A stretch of DNA of 64,000 nt, taken from Rhodamnia argentea. Its lineage: Eukaryota; Streptophyta; Magnoliopsida; Myrtales; Myrtaceae. The first letter of the stretch is position 1, and every line of letters begins with the position of its first letter. Made by a program: the position numbers and the translations under genes. The notes beneath the pieces were generated by a model. The model saw nothing but the letters and a program-made list of their open reading frames with translations. It was not told where the DNA came from and made no database searches. This document shows positions 35,090 to 46,920 of this stretch, in pieces. Location of the stretch: assembly GCF_020921035.1 (NCBI RefSeq), contig NC_063155.1, positions 9,905,001-9,969,000 on the forward strand. Direction: 5' to 3'.

Positions 35090-36752
35090 TGTCGCGACCT
35101 AAAAAAAACGAGTTTCCAATTTTAGGTTAATGGATTACCGGATTAATTAATTAGATTAATTAACCTAGTTCGAGCTCTCCCAAGCTCTACCAAATCGCAA
35201 CTTATGGTTCATGTGATTATCTTGCAAAAGATTTTTCATTTTTGGAGCCGCCACTAATCATTTTTGGTAGGTTGATTAGAAACCTAAATAAAATAGCGGA
35301 AGAACTATTTTATTTCCGCGGCCCCGAGATTAAGAATCGGGGACTTGGTTACGCTAGATTACTCTAACGCCCTTTCGGTACCATTTTCACGAAGAAATGT
35401 CTGATTTGGCAATTTTGATAGATTCTGCTTGAAGTTCAAAGGTGTGGTTTTTTTTTTTTTTTTTTGGGTTTTTCTTCTTATGAATTTTTTTTAGTTTTTT
35501 TTTATTTTCAAAATAAAGAAATTACATGAAATTGAGATGAAATAGGTTTAAGATTACTCCCCAATTTGAACTATCGCACCAAACTTTTTCTCTGGGCTTG
35601 TTTTGACCATTGAACCGGTTCGATGACTTGTTAGATCAAGAAGTCTCGTGGTCCTATCTCTCCTTTATGCTTCTTTCTCATCTTACTATAATTCCATGAG
35701 GCTCTACAAATTAAGAAAAGACTAAACTGAGTGCGATTAATTTGAACCAAGCTAGAGAAAGTAAGAGGACTTAGCTTTAGTGGAGGAAATTGCTTTGGCA
35801 AATTAATCATCGGGACGGATGCAATCTAGACGTTGATCTTTTCTCCATTTTTGCTTTCCTTCTATTCTTGTACCATTGATGTCTCATCGTTGATATGCAG
35901 CTGTTATTTAACATAAAACGTGTAGAAATCGGTGTAGAAAATCTGGACTAATTTGTATCCGAACTTAGAGAAAATTAGGAAATCACTTAGCTTTATTTTG
36001 TTATGGCGATCTTGAATGATGGGGATAAACTTGTGACTTGTGTTGGTTGGTGCAAAAATTGGCGATGGTAACACCGGGCTTCAAAACTCTTATACTCTCA
36101 AACTCTCTTCAAATTTTTTCTCTAAAACCCATCTCAAGAGATCTCTAAATTCTCTATCACCAAAATTCTCCTCCTCAATTCTCAAGAACTCTCCCTCTTT
36201 TATAGCCAAATTTCTCCATCCTCTTTTCATCATCTTCCCTTCCATCTTCTCTTCATCATCTTCTTTTCAGCCTCTTCCTTTCTCTATCCTCTCTTCTATA
36301 TCTCCTCTTCATCATCTTCCCTTCTATATCTCCTCTTCATCATCTTCCCATCCATTTCTTCCCTTCTTCATCTTCCCTTCATCATCTTCTCTTCATCACC
36401 TTCCCTTCATTATCTTCCCTTCTTCATCTTCTCTTCATCACCTTCCCTTCATCACCTTCCCTTCTTCATCTTCCCTTCTCCATAGCCCTTTCTCTTGGTA
36501 TTTGCAATAGGCAAGAGGTTCTACGTTTACCCTTGCCCAGAAAATATTTCTTTTAAGTCCAAATATTCTTGTTACATTTTTCACCCCATGTCAAGTCCGG
36601 ATGCCCGTTAAATTAAGCTCAAATATTCTGCCCGTTTAATTATATGCCAATGCAATGTATGCTAACAAATAAATATGTGAGATAATTTTTGTTTAGAACT
36701 AAAATTAGTTCTAATTTTTATGCAAAGATTAGTCAAAATTTAGATGTCAACA
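35090..36752 (-). mobile_element. Solo LTR 3 (1663 bp, reverse orientation) with target duplication CAACC
   Basis: The + strand reads TGTCGCGACC at 35090 and ATGTCAACA ending at 36752, so the minus strand starts TGTTGACATCTAAATTTTGA and ends GTCGCGACA. CAACC flanks both sides (35085-35089 and 36753-36757). Its minus-strand start matches solo LTR 2 (TGTTGACACCTAAATTTTGA) and its 3' region matches solo LTR 1. No PBS, gag-pol or partner LTR. A pyrimidine minisatellite occupies 36160-36500. Confidence 0.85.
36160..36500. repeat. Minisatellite of ~15-bp CTTCATCATCTTCCC units
   Basis: About twenty imperfect copies of a 12-15-bp pyrimidine unit (ttcatcatcttccct and variants) inside solo LTR 3. It creates a serine/proline/phenylalanine-rich open frame at 36040-36510 that is a by-product of the array. 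Confidence 0.85.
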
Positions 36753-37488
36753 CAACCTAATGACCGAAGGATATTATGGTCAATTTTAATAGTTGTTTGG
36801 TGACCTGTGACTATTCAGCTTCCAAGACTAGTGGACGAATTTAGATGGTCTTATTAAGTTTCAATACATCTAGTTAAATGCATTTAGTTATTGAGTCTTT
36901 TAATTCGTAATTTTTATGAGTCTTTATTGTGGTGTTGCTTTCAAGAGTCATAATTTGGTGGATTCCTTAAGAGTATGTTCGATTTTGGAATTCAAAGAGC
37001 CTTTTCTTTTGTTTAGCATATGAATTGAGATGTAATCTCATTGTAATTGAAGGAAAACGATTTGAGTATTTCAATAAATGGGATTTTCTCTGCATGAGTG
37101 ATTATCTTTTCCTGGTTTCTTATCCTTGGAAGGTGGATACTTCCTTGGTAGTGAGTCAAGAAGCTCTTTATCCTTCACTAGTGGTGTTTCCTTTAAGCCT
37201 TAGAGATGAGCTTTTCCTATCCCAATTTCTTCATCCACAGAAAGTGGCTCACTCTTTGGTGATGAGGCAAGAAGTCCTTTATTATTGGGTGGTGATTGTT
37301 TCAATAAGAACTGGTGCTGAGCTTCTCTTTTTCCAAAGTCCTTTATCCTTGGCGGGTGATTTGTCCTTTAAGCCTTGATGGTGAACTTCGTCAATCCCGA
37401 TCAAGATCCTCGCCCGATAGCATGTTCTTTAGGCCTCGGTTTCATTAGAATCTATCATATATTGGCATTCCTCTATCGACTATGACAA

Positions 37489-37490
<2 letters not shown>
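36753..37490. other. Intergenic DNA with a ~112-bp near-repeat
   Basis: Begins with the second CAACC target copy. The open frame 37025-37378 has internal repetition: agtcaagaagctctttatc at about 37155 and aggcaagaagtcctttatt at about 37266. No known domain, so I do not call a gene. Confidence 0.4.

Positions 37491-37547
<57 letters not shown>
37491..37547. repeat. (AC)n(AT)n compound microsatellite
   Basis: About 19 AC units run directly into about 9 AT units. Confidence 0.95.
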
Positions 37548-38278
37548 AACCAGGAATTCAACAAATAAAAAATAATAAAGCGCATTTTAGAATTTCACTT
37601 GAGAAAATTGGTTTCGATTGTTACGATCGGGCTCACAAATAAAAAGAAACCGATAGTAAATGTGAGAAAGAAAAAATCGAGACATAAGATTATCTCGATT
37701 CACCCTTAAATTAGAGTTACATTTAGCAGAGGGTTTTACTATAATTAGCAACTCACACATTTGCCTCCTGTAACCCCCACTTAGGCGGCCTCATATCTTC
37801 CTGTCAATGGGAAGTATGAACCACATCCCAAAATCAATTAAACAGTGTGTTTCGTACTTATCTGCCCGTGATTGCCATGGCCCGAAGAAAGGGCCCAATA
37901 TTACACTAAATCTTCTTGTGTGTCTACCTTTAATGGCGGCCAATACTATCAAGTCAACATGCTTCCCTGTTAATCGGGGCACCATCTCCAAATCCCCATG
38001 TCACCATCTCATATGTTGTAGGCAAGCTAGTTTAATATATCCTGATACGTGCGTACTTAAACTTTTGAGTAAAAATGGGTTCGATCGAATGTATCGGACT
38101 TTGGCCATGTGGAACTAACCGAAAGTCTTATGTCTTTATTATATTGATTAGAATGGTGGACAGATCCGAATCTACCTAGTCTCTCCCATAAATTTCTCAC
38201 TTCCATCTCCTTTAAACTTGTTAATCACAAGACCTCTGATGAAACCCCTTCCTACGTTGTTTCCAAGGAAATCACGCC
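37548..38278. other. Upstream region of CYP71 gene D
   Basis: 37590-37925 resembles 34390-34530. From about 38135 the sequence is nearly identical to that upstream of gene E (from about 42045), which marks the left edge of the D/E duplication and includes about 130 bp of shared proximal promoter. An AT-rich cccataaattt at about 38185 could serve as a TATA element. Confidence 0.55.
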
Positions 38279-39900
38279 ATGAGTGTTCAGCTTGTTGTGG
38301 CCCTCATATGCGCTCTTACGATACCTCTGTTACTAGTCTTTTTGATTGACCCAAAGAAGAAGACACAAGCATCTAGGAATCTCCCTCCCGGTCCTAGGAA
38401 GTTGCCGATAATTGGAAATTTGCACCAACTCGGCTCCTTGCCTCATCGATCACTCACGCGCCTCTCGAAGCAGTATGGCCAGATCATGTTTCTCCAGCTC
38501 GGCTCTATTCCCACTTTAGTCATCTCATCTGAAGATGTCGCGAGAGAAGTATTCAAGGCCCACGACCGTGCTTTCTCTGGCAGACCTGTCTTTTACGCGG
38601 TCAAGAAGTTATCATATAATTGTTCTGATGTAAGTTTTGGCGCCTATGGCGATTCATGGAGAGAGCTCAGGAAAATAGTGATCGTAGAACTCTTGAGCAG
38701 TAAGAGAGTCCAGTTGTTTGAATCTGTGAGGAAGGAAGAGGTTAAGCTCATGCTTGACGCGATCACTTCTTCTCCAGGACCCGTCAATATTGCTGAATTG
38801 GCACTTTTATTGGCTAACAACGTCGTGTGCCGAGTGACTTTTGGTAAGAAATGGCAGGCTGAAGGTGGTGGTGTAAAGTGCAAATTTCACAAGACGGTCT
38901 GCGAAGTACAGAGCATTGCAGGAGGCTTTTGTGTTGCGGATCTGTTTCCCCAGATAGCTTGGTTTAACAGGCTCAATGGCTTCAAGGCGAAGGTTGAAAA
39001 GAACTTCAGGGAGCTAGACAAGTTGTACGATGAAGTGATCGGGGAGCACCGAGACCCTAAAAGGCCTAAACCCGATCATGAAGATCTTGTTGACGTGTTG
39101 CTTCGGTTACAAAGGGATCCAAATCAAGCGATTGCCCTCACAGGGGAACAAATAAAAGGCGTATTAACTGTATGTTCCTCTTTGCCTTATTTGTCCAGCA
39201 CGTCTCCTTCTGTTCACATCCTTATCACTCTGTTACAGACTAGATCATAGAAAAAGTTTGGGACTAATTGCCTAGGATTTTGTTTCAGGACATGTTCAAT
39301 GCAGGTACAGATACCTCTTCTGCCACTATAGTCTGGACAATGACAGAACTCACCCGCAATCCATCTGTGATGAGAACAGCGCAAGAAGAGGTTCGAGAAG
39401 CAGCAAAAGGAAAGTCACAGGTTGAAGAGAGTGACCTTCTAGGACTCACCTACCTCAGATCAGTCATCAAAGAGGCATTAAGACTCCATCCACCGCTCCC
39501 TCTTCTAGTTCCAAGAGTAACAATCGAGGATTGCAAGATAAGGGGATACGAAATTCCTAGAGGAACGACTGTCTTCATCAATGTGACAGCGATATCCACA
39601 GACCCGAAATGTTGGGAAAATCCTGAAGAGTTTAGGCCAGAGAGGTTCTTGAATAGCTCCATTGATTTTAAGGGACAGAACTATGAGCTTCTGCCATTTG
39701 GTTCTGGTAGGCGGGGATGCCCCGGAATACATTTTGGTGTCGTAATAGTTGAGCTTGCATTGGCAAATCTCCTGCATCGGTTCAATTGGAAACTGCCTGA
39801 AGGAATGAGTGTCAAAGATATTGACATGGATGAAGATTATGGCCTCTCTACTCACAAGAGAACTCCTCTTTGCCTGATAGCAACCCCCGTGAACGGTTGA
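38279..39900 (+). CDS. Cytochrome P450, CYP71 family (gene D, CYP71B-like)
   Basis: Predicted ER monooxygenase of 500 aa. Exon 1 is 38279-39169 (297 codons), the GT-AG intron is 39170-39288 (119 bp), exon 2 is 39289-39900. N-terminal anchor residues 3-22 followed by basic PKKK, hinge LPPGPRKLPIIGNLHQLG, C-helix SWRELRKI, I-helix NAGTDTS, E359-R362, PERF and haem loop PFGSGRRGCPG with Cys441. All hallmarks are intact. It is the tandem twin of gene E: I count 34 amino-acid differences (about 93% identity). The PPGP hinge and SWRELRK helix resemble CYP71B members. The substrate cannot be inferred. Confidence 0.95.
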
Positions 39901-42192
39901 TATTATGTTTCGGTACTAGCAATAAGAAAGTTCGCTTGATTCACTCCGTAAAAACACAGACTTTTTGCTGTCTTGGCTTGTTTAGTGTGTTGTATGCCTA
40001 CTGCAAGTTTTCCAGTTTGACTATGTTGCAGTTGCTGTTCCTAGATCCTGTAACATGACTAATTCAAAAAACTTTTGGAAAAACAAAGATCTTAGCAACA
40101 AATTGATGCTTTATTTTTTTGGGTGATATTTTCATTTTTCTTAGTGAACTTCATATTGTATCATTTCGGTTTCATGGACTTCTTCCAAGGCAAAGAGGCA
40201 ATTAAAAGTTGCAGCACCAGGGTTTGTATAGCTTGATAACCCATGTCTTTACCAAACATTTATTGTACAGACAAGTAAAGACATCATCTGATGAAGATTT
40301 TCATGTTCTGAAGCAATCCTAGGGAATTAATCGATCTAGATCCACAAAAACATTAAAGAACCACAATGAATTTCCAGATGCTCCTTTTAAATAGTCAAAC
40401 GCAGCTGTGCTAAGCAACTTCTCTACTCAAGCCAGGGAAGGGACAATGAAGAACTATTAGAAGTAAAGACCAATTACTTGGTCTTTACTTCATAGAGGTC
40501 AGCAAAGATTGGTAGCGGTGACCTGGTTCAGTTATATATTTGTTTGAACCAATAGATCTTCCGCAGCTCAGCACCGTCGTTGATTAAACTAACCCAAAAT
40601 AAAGCTCATTTCAAAGTGCGAGTCTTTACTTGCCACCTTTGAAGAAAGAGATGCTTCCAAATTTGGCTAGTATCAGCTACTCTTGGACATATCATATGGA
40701 CAAAGATTGAAGAAATATTTGACTTTGTTAGTATTTAGCGTGCAAAAGATATGCTTGGAAATTTCCAAGAACCTGCGTCAGACCGAATAGACGTTTAAAA
40801 ACAAAGCAAGAAATCTTGTTCTCGAGTTTGGCGAGATCCTCATGAGGAAAAGCAACACCCACGTTCCGTCATTAAGGGGTCATGCCTCGAATCGGTGTGG
40901 CCTGCCAATTCACGGTAGTACTTGTAGAACAACTCAATGGTAAAGCACCCATCAAATACCATCATCATGGTGAGCTCATCACTATTCAAAGCAAAGGGGA
41001 TAAGTTCACTTGGAGTGCCTCTTCAAGGAGATAAGTTCACCTAGAGTGTAACAACTTTAGTAGAACGAGTCGATGATAAAGCACCCATCCAATACCATCA
41101 TCATGATGAGCTCATCACTATTCAAAGCAAAGAGGATAAGTTCATCTGGGGTGCTTCTTCAAGGGGATAAGTTCACTTAGAGTGTCACAACTTTCGTGTG
41201 GCATTCATTTAACTGTCATAACTTTTTTTTCGGTTACTTAAGTGCCACATCGGAGTGAAATCATTTCTAGCAAATCATCCTATGTGGTATTTTTTTTTTT
41301 TTCAAGTCACACATGGATTTTTTTTTAATATTTTTTATTTATTTTGAATCTTTTTTTTATTTCTTTTGGATTTTTTCTTTGCATTTTTCCCCTTGGCTGG
41401 CGAGGGTCATCGGCGACCCTCACCGGCCATGAAACCCTCGCCCTTGGCCGCCGGGGCTGCAAGGGCAGTCGCGGCCTCGCCGACCGCGGGCGAGGGAGCG
41501 AAGGTACAATGATAAGGGACATGTTCAATGCAGGTACATGTTCAATCGGTGGCTTAATGGACACTTTTTGGAGAATTTGCGTCCGTGGTGATTTAATCAT
41601 CTTGATAGAACAGTGTCCCACATTTTCATATCAGTGCGAGCTGATCCCCTTCTTGTTTAGTAACCAATACATTCGCAACCTTAGGAAGTTAAAATGATAC
41701 GGGACCATCAGTTAAAATGATAAGGGACCATCTGTCCTTTCCGTTCCCAGAAGCTGAAGATAATGAAGCAAGAGGTCGTCGGAGGCGGGTCTGATAGTTA
41801 TATCCCACCAGTACCACTGGCCCATCATCAATCGTACATCCAATTCTTTAAGTTAAGCACTTGGAGACCGTACAGAACGTAAAGGCCGCTCACCTACTTT
41901 CCCATAAACCCGATCCTTCCCCACGATGAGCACATGCCCATGATCTCCTCTTCCACTCAGTTTCAAATTCTATTCGAGAAGCAAGTGTCGTGTCATGAGT
42001 GTTCAGCTTGGAATGGTGGACGCATCCGAATGACAAAAGGTCTTCGTCATTAGTATAAAGATTGGAATGGTGGACAAATCCGAATCTACCTAGTCTCTCC
42101 CATAAATTTCCCACTTCCATCTCCTTTAGACTTGTCAATCACAAGACCTCTGATGAAACCCCTTCCTACGTTGTTTCCAAGGATATCACGCC
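39901..42192. other. Spacer between genes D and E with fragmented repeats and P450 echoes
   Basis: 39901-40760 is the 3' flank shared with gene E (43820-44634 and 46921-46990). 40924-41195 holds two tandem copies of a ~136-bp unit (each with gataaagcaccc/ggtaaagcaccc then catcatcat.gtgagctcatcac). 41170-41250 is one arm of the 33819-34116 MITE family. 41390-41500 is a GC-rich palindromic module like the cores of the long-TIR elements. Two short pieces of P450 coding sequence lie at 41519-41540 and 41995-42010. From about 42045 the sequence is the duplicated promoter. The open frame 41344-41697 is not a gene. Confidence 0.55.
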
Positions 42193-43819
42193 ATGAGTGT
42201 TCAGCTTGTTGTGGCCCTCGTATGCGCTCTTACAATACCTCTGTTACTAGTCTTTTTGATTGACCCAAAGAAGAAGACACAAGCATCTAGGAATCTCCCT
42301 CCCGGTCCCAGGAAGTTGCCGATAATTGGAAATTTGCACCAACTCGGCTCCTTGCCTCACCGATCACTCACGCGCCTCTCGAAACAGTATGGCCAGATCA
42401 TGTTTCTCCAGCTTGGCTCTATTCCCACTTTAGTCATCTCGTCCAAAGATGTTGCGAGAGAAGTATTCAAGGCCCACGACCGTGCTTTCTCTGGCAGACC
42501 TGTCTTTTACGCGGTCAAGAAGTTATCATATAATTGTTCTGATGTAAGTTTTGGCGCCTATGGCAATTCCTGGAGAGAGCTCAGGAAAATAGTGATCCTA
42601 GAACTCCTGGGCAGTAAGAGAGTCCAGTTGTTTGAATCTGTGAGGAAGGAAGAGGTTAAGCTCATGCTTGACGCAATCACTTCTTCTCCAGGTCCCGTCA
42701 ATATTGGTGAATTGGCACTTTTATTGGCTAACAATGTTGTGTGCCGAGTGACTTTTGGTAAGAAATGGCAGGCTGAAGGTGGCAGTGTAAAAAGCAAATT
42801 TCACGAGACGGTCCGCGAAATACAGAGCATTTTAGGTGGATTTTGTGTTGCGGATCTGTTTCCGCAGATAGCCTGGTTTAACAGTCTCAATGGCTTCAAG
42901 GCGAAGGTTGAAAAGAACTTCAGGGAATTAGACAAGTTGTACGATGAAGTGATCGGGGAGCACCGAGACCCTAAAAGGCCTAAACCCAATCATGAATATC
43001 TTGTTGACGTGTTGCTTCGGTTACAAAGGGATCCAAATCAAGTGATTGCCCTCACTGGTGAACAAATAAAAGGCGTATTAACTGTATGTTCCTCTTTGCT
43101 TTATTTGTCCAGCGTATGTCTCCTTCTGTTCACTCCCTTATCATTCTGTTACAGACTAGATCAAAAAAGAGCAAGCTTGGGACTAATTGCCTAGGATTTT
43201 GTTTCAGGACATGTTCAATGCAGGTACAGATACCTCTTCTGCCACTATAGTCTGGACAATGACAGAACTCGCCCGCCATCCGTCTGTGATGAGAAAAGCA
43301 CAAGAAGAGGTTCGAGAAGCAGCAAAAGGAAAGTTACATGTTGAAGAGAGTGACCTTCTAGGACTCGCGTACCTAAGATCAGTCATCAAAGAGGCGTTAA
43401 GACTCCATCCACCGCTCCCTCTTCTAGTTCCAAGAGCGACAATCGAGGATTGCAAGATAAGGGGATACGAAATTCCTAGAGGAACGACTGTATTCGTCAA
43501 TGTGACAGCGATATCCACAGACCCGAATTGTTGGGAAAACCCGGAAGAGTTTAGGCCTGAGAGGTTCCTGAACTGCTCCATCGATTTCAAGGGACAGAAC
43601 TATGAGCTTCTGCCATTTGGTTCTGGCAGGCGGGGATGCCCCGGCATACATTTTGGTGTCGTAATAGTTGAGCTTGCATTGGCAAATCTCCTGCATCAGT
43701 TCGATTGGAAACTGCCTGAAGGAATGAGGGTCGAAGATATTGACATGGAAGAAGCTTATGGCCTCACGACTAACAAGAGAACTCCTCTTTGCCTAATAGC
43801 AACCCCTGTGAACGGTTGA
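42193..43819 (+). CDS. Cytochrome P450, CYP71 family (gene E, CYP71B-like)
   Basis: Predicted ER monooxygenase of 500 aa, same exon plan as gene D: exon 1 42193-43083, GT-AG intron 43084-43207 (124 bp), exon 2 43208-43819. Hallmarks are intact: hinge LPPGPRKLPIIGNLHQLG, C-helix SWRELRKI, I-helix NAGTDTS, E359-R362, haem loop PFGSGRRGCPG with Cys441. Differences from D cluster around residues 200-225 (VKSKFHETVREIQSILGG against VKCKFHKTVCEVQSIAGG), in the region that often contributes to substrate recognition in P450s. The effect on specificity is inference. Promoters are nearly identical for about 130 bp, so basal expression may be shared; the 3' flanks differ by the solo LTR at 44640. Confidence 0.95.
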
Positions 43820-44634
43820 TATTATGTTCCGATACTACCTACCAATAAGAAAGTTCACTTGATTCACTCCGTAAAAACGCAGACTTTCTGTCTTGGCATG
43901 TTTAGTGTGTCGTATGCCTACTACAAGTTTTCCGGTTTGACTTTGAAGCAGTTGCCGTTCCTTGATGTTGTGACCTGGATTATTCAAAAACTTTTGAAAA
44001 ACAAAGATCCTAGTAACGAAATGCTTTATTTTTCTGGCTGATATATTCATTTTTCTTAGTGAACTTCACATTGTATCATTTCGGCTTCATGGACTCCCAC
44101 CAAGGCGAAGAGGCAATAAAAGGTTGCAGCACCAGTTTTCTGTCCTGTGGTAATTATGAGCTCCAGTTTCTGTTATGAATCAAAACTAGAAAGATTGTGT
44201 TTGTATAGCTTCATAACCCATGTCTGTACTATAGTTTTATTGTACAAACAAGTAAAAGACATCATTTGATGAAGATTTTCATCTTTTGAAGCAATCCTAG
44301 GGAATTAATCCATCTAGGTCCACAAGAACATTAAAGAACCACAATGAATTTCCAGATGCTCCAAAACACCTTTCAAACAGTCAAAGGCAGCTATGCCGGG
44401 CAACTTGTCTACTCAAGCCTGGGAAGGGACAATAAAGAACTATTTTCACTACCAATTATTTGGTCTTTACTTCAAAGAGACTATGATCTTCTGCAGCACA
44501 GCACCGTTGATGATTAAACTAACCCAAAATAATGCTCATTGCAAAGCGCGAATGTTTACTTCTTTGCTTACCATCTTTGAAAAAAGATATGCTTCCAAAT
44601 TTTCCTAGTATCAGCTACTCTTGGACATATCATA
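43820..44634. repeat. 3' flank of gene E, duplicated from the D locus
   Basis: Aligns with 39901-40690 with small indels, ending in ctcttggacatatcatat in both copies. At this point the E copy is interrupted by solo LTR 2, and the alignment resumes at about 46921 with caagaaatatttgacttt. Confidence 0.85.
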
Positions 44635-44639
44635 TCGAT

Positions 44640-46915
44640 TGTTGACACCTAAATTTTGATTTTTCTTTAAATCAATTATCATGCATTAAAAAAAGGGTAG
44701 TTTTAGCTCTCACAAAAAAAATAAGTTTTCATGCCTAGCATATTTAATTTAGTTTAACATATATTGCATTTGTGTTATTGTGGACCAAAGGCGACGGTGG
44801 AATATTTGAAGCTCAATTGAAATATTTGGATTGGTACACGTGAGTTTTTAGTAAGTTCGTTTAGGCTCATGTCTGAAAATTCCATGCATTTCACATGTGG
44901 AGTATTCACGTCGCAATTAGGCAGAATCTGCACGGAGAAAGCCAATCGTTCATGTGAGATTTCATAAAAAAATTCAAAGAGGAAGAATTCAAGCAAATTG
45001 GGTAAGATTTGATTCTTCAAGCCCAATCTTCTTCTGCATCAGACTGGGAAAAAAAAAAGAATTGTGTAAGGCTCAAGGAAAATCACGTGAAGGAATAAAG
45101 AGAGATATTGATGAGATCTTTCCATATTCACAATAAGAAAGAAAATATACTCTTTTTCCTTGAGATTCTGGACTACTTCACCTATAAAAGGACGTCGTTG
45201 TTCACTCAAGGGGGTTCAATTACATACGCATTCAGAATTTTTTTTTTTTTTCAGAAAAGAAGAGAACGTGAGAACGAGAGGAGTCTTCGGTAGTTTCTTC
45301 CTGACTTTCGCCCTCTGTGTAGCCTCTTCGTTGATGAGCCATCACTGTGATGATTTGCCGCTTCATTGTCCAACACTACAAGTTGATTGTTGCTGACGTG
45401 GCCTGGGTGAAGCTGCACTTGCTCGCTGCAAATCCCCATCAAAGCGCCACACAACAAAATAAAGAAGGAGCTTGAGTGGGCTGATCTGCCTTGTTTGTGC
45501 GAAACTCCTTCCTGTTTGTGGCATCCCAGCGGCCGCGATGACGCGAGCCCTTATCCGCGGTTGGCGACTTGGAGTTCGATTGGCAACACGAGGGGCTGTT
45601 TGCTGCTCTTTATGTCAAAACAGGCTGTTTGGGGTGATTTTGGTAAATTCACAGCTTTGAAGTACACATTTTTGGCTCAATTGTGCAGTATTTTCTGGGA
45701 TCACTAGGCGCGTTTGGCTCAGTGTGTTGGCGACCAGTTTCTCCTCAAAATTTGAATTAGGTATTCCTTATCTCTGGTATATTTTGAATATTGTTGATTG
45801 ATTGAATGTTCCGGATGATATAAATTCTGAATATACATGGTTGCCTATTTGGAGGATTTTGAACCTAGCATATATTTCTGAATTTTGTGGACCCTTGATA
45901 TGCTTTGGTGTGATTTTTTCTTTAGATGTTTATTTTTGTTTACATTTACTTTTATTATCTTTGTTATAAAGTTTGAACTTTAGTAAAAATATTGCCCTAA
46001 CACATGTCCTAATTGTGCCTTGTCCCTCGGAAACGTACATTAAAGGCAACATATGACTTCGATTCAGTACGATCGTGCCTACATGTGAATTAGATATCAA
46101 TCCTCGATCTCGAGGAGCGGATCGCTAATTCCTACATAGAATTTCAGGTTTGCCCTACGTAAATAGGGACGACGGTAATTCTATAATATATTCACTTGCT
46201 AACCCTAATCTCGGGATGTTGTGAATAAAATCGAATTTTGGATTTAAAGGTGTTTTATGGGCAATATTGTTTATTTTTGTTCAAATTTCATTATTTTCTA
46301 GTTTAAATAAATTCCAAAAAATCCCAAAAAGATGTCACGTTTTCTTAGCTAATCACACTTTTGTGAAAATAACTCTAATAAAATTAGGACTTTGAGAAAT
46401 CAATTTCTTAAGTTAAATTAGATGTTACTTCACATTGGTGTTTTACCTTTATTTTTCATGAATCCAAAATACACAAAATATACAAAAATACCATCACGTT
46501 GATAGCATTATGTTTAGTTTGTTATTATATTTTCCTTGTTGATATTTGCGTTTATGCCCGTCGTTTTTGTATGTCATTACATCTCATGTTATAGGTGATT
46601 GCATTAGCATTGCATTTAATAAAAAAACCAAAAAATTATTCAAATCATCAAACTAGGATTTTTCTGAAAATGGTACAAGGGCATTAATTGAAAAGTTAAT
46701 GTACCGTCCCGAATCCATTTAATCTCTGGTTCGTATGAAATAAGTATTTTCTCCGAATACTTTATTTAGGTTTCTAATCTACCTCCTAAAGATTAGTGGC
46801 GCTCCATTTAAAATCTCGGCATGTAATTGCCTAAGTTGCGGTTCGGTGACTTGGGTCCGATTGGTTAGTTAATCTAATTAACCTAATAATCCTTAACCTG
46901 AAAAACTTTTAGACA
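44640..46915 (+). mobile_element. Solo LTR 2 (2276 bp) with target duplication TCGAT
   Basis: Starts TGTTGACACCTAAATTTTGA at 44640 and ends CTTTTAGACA at 46915, flanked by TCGAT on both sides (44635-44639 and 46916-46920). A TATA-like cctataaaagg at about 45181 suits an LTR promoter. The 3' portion (about 46690-46900) shares ttatttaggtttctaat and ttagttaatctaattaacct words with solo LTR 3 reversed. No gag-pol or PBS. It is absent from the duplicate flank of gene D, so it inserted after the D/E duplication. Confidence 0.88.
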
Positions 46916-46920
46916 TCGAT

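Noticed and set aside
36040-36510. 156-codon Ser/Pro/Phe-rich open frame
   Set aside because: Direct product of a pyrimidine minisatellite inside a solo LTR.
37025-37378. 117-codon plus-strand frame
   Set aside because: Internally repetitive, no domain, in a repeat-rich spacer; not enough to call a gene.
40924-41195. Tandem repeats considered as a CRISPR-like array
   Set aside because: Only two long imperfect copies in a plant nuclear region; no short repeats with regular spacers.
10152-43819. P450 array considered as a plant biosynthetic gene cluster
   Set aside because: Only P450s of one family are present; no terpene synthase, transferase or other pathway enzyme lies among them.
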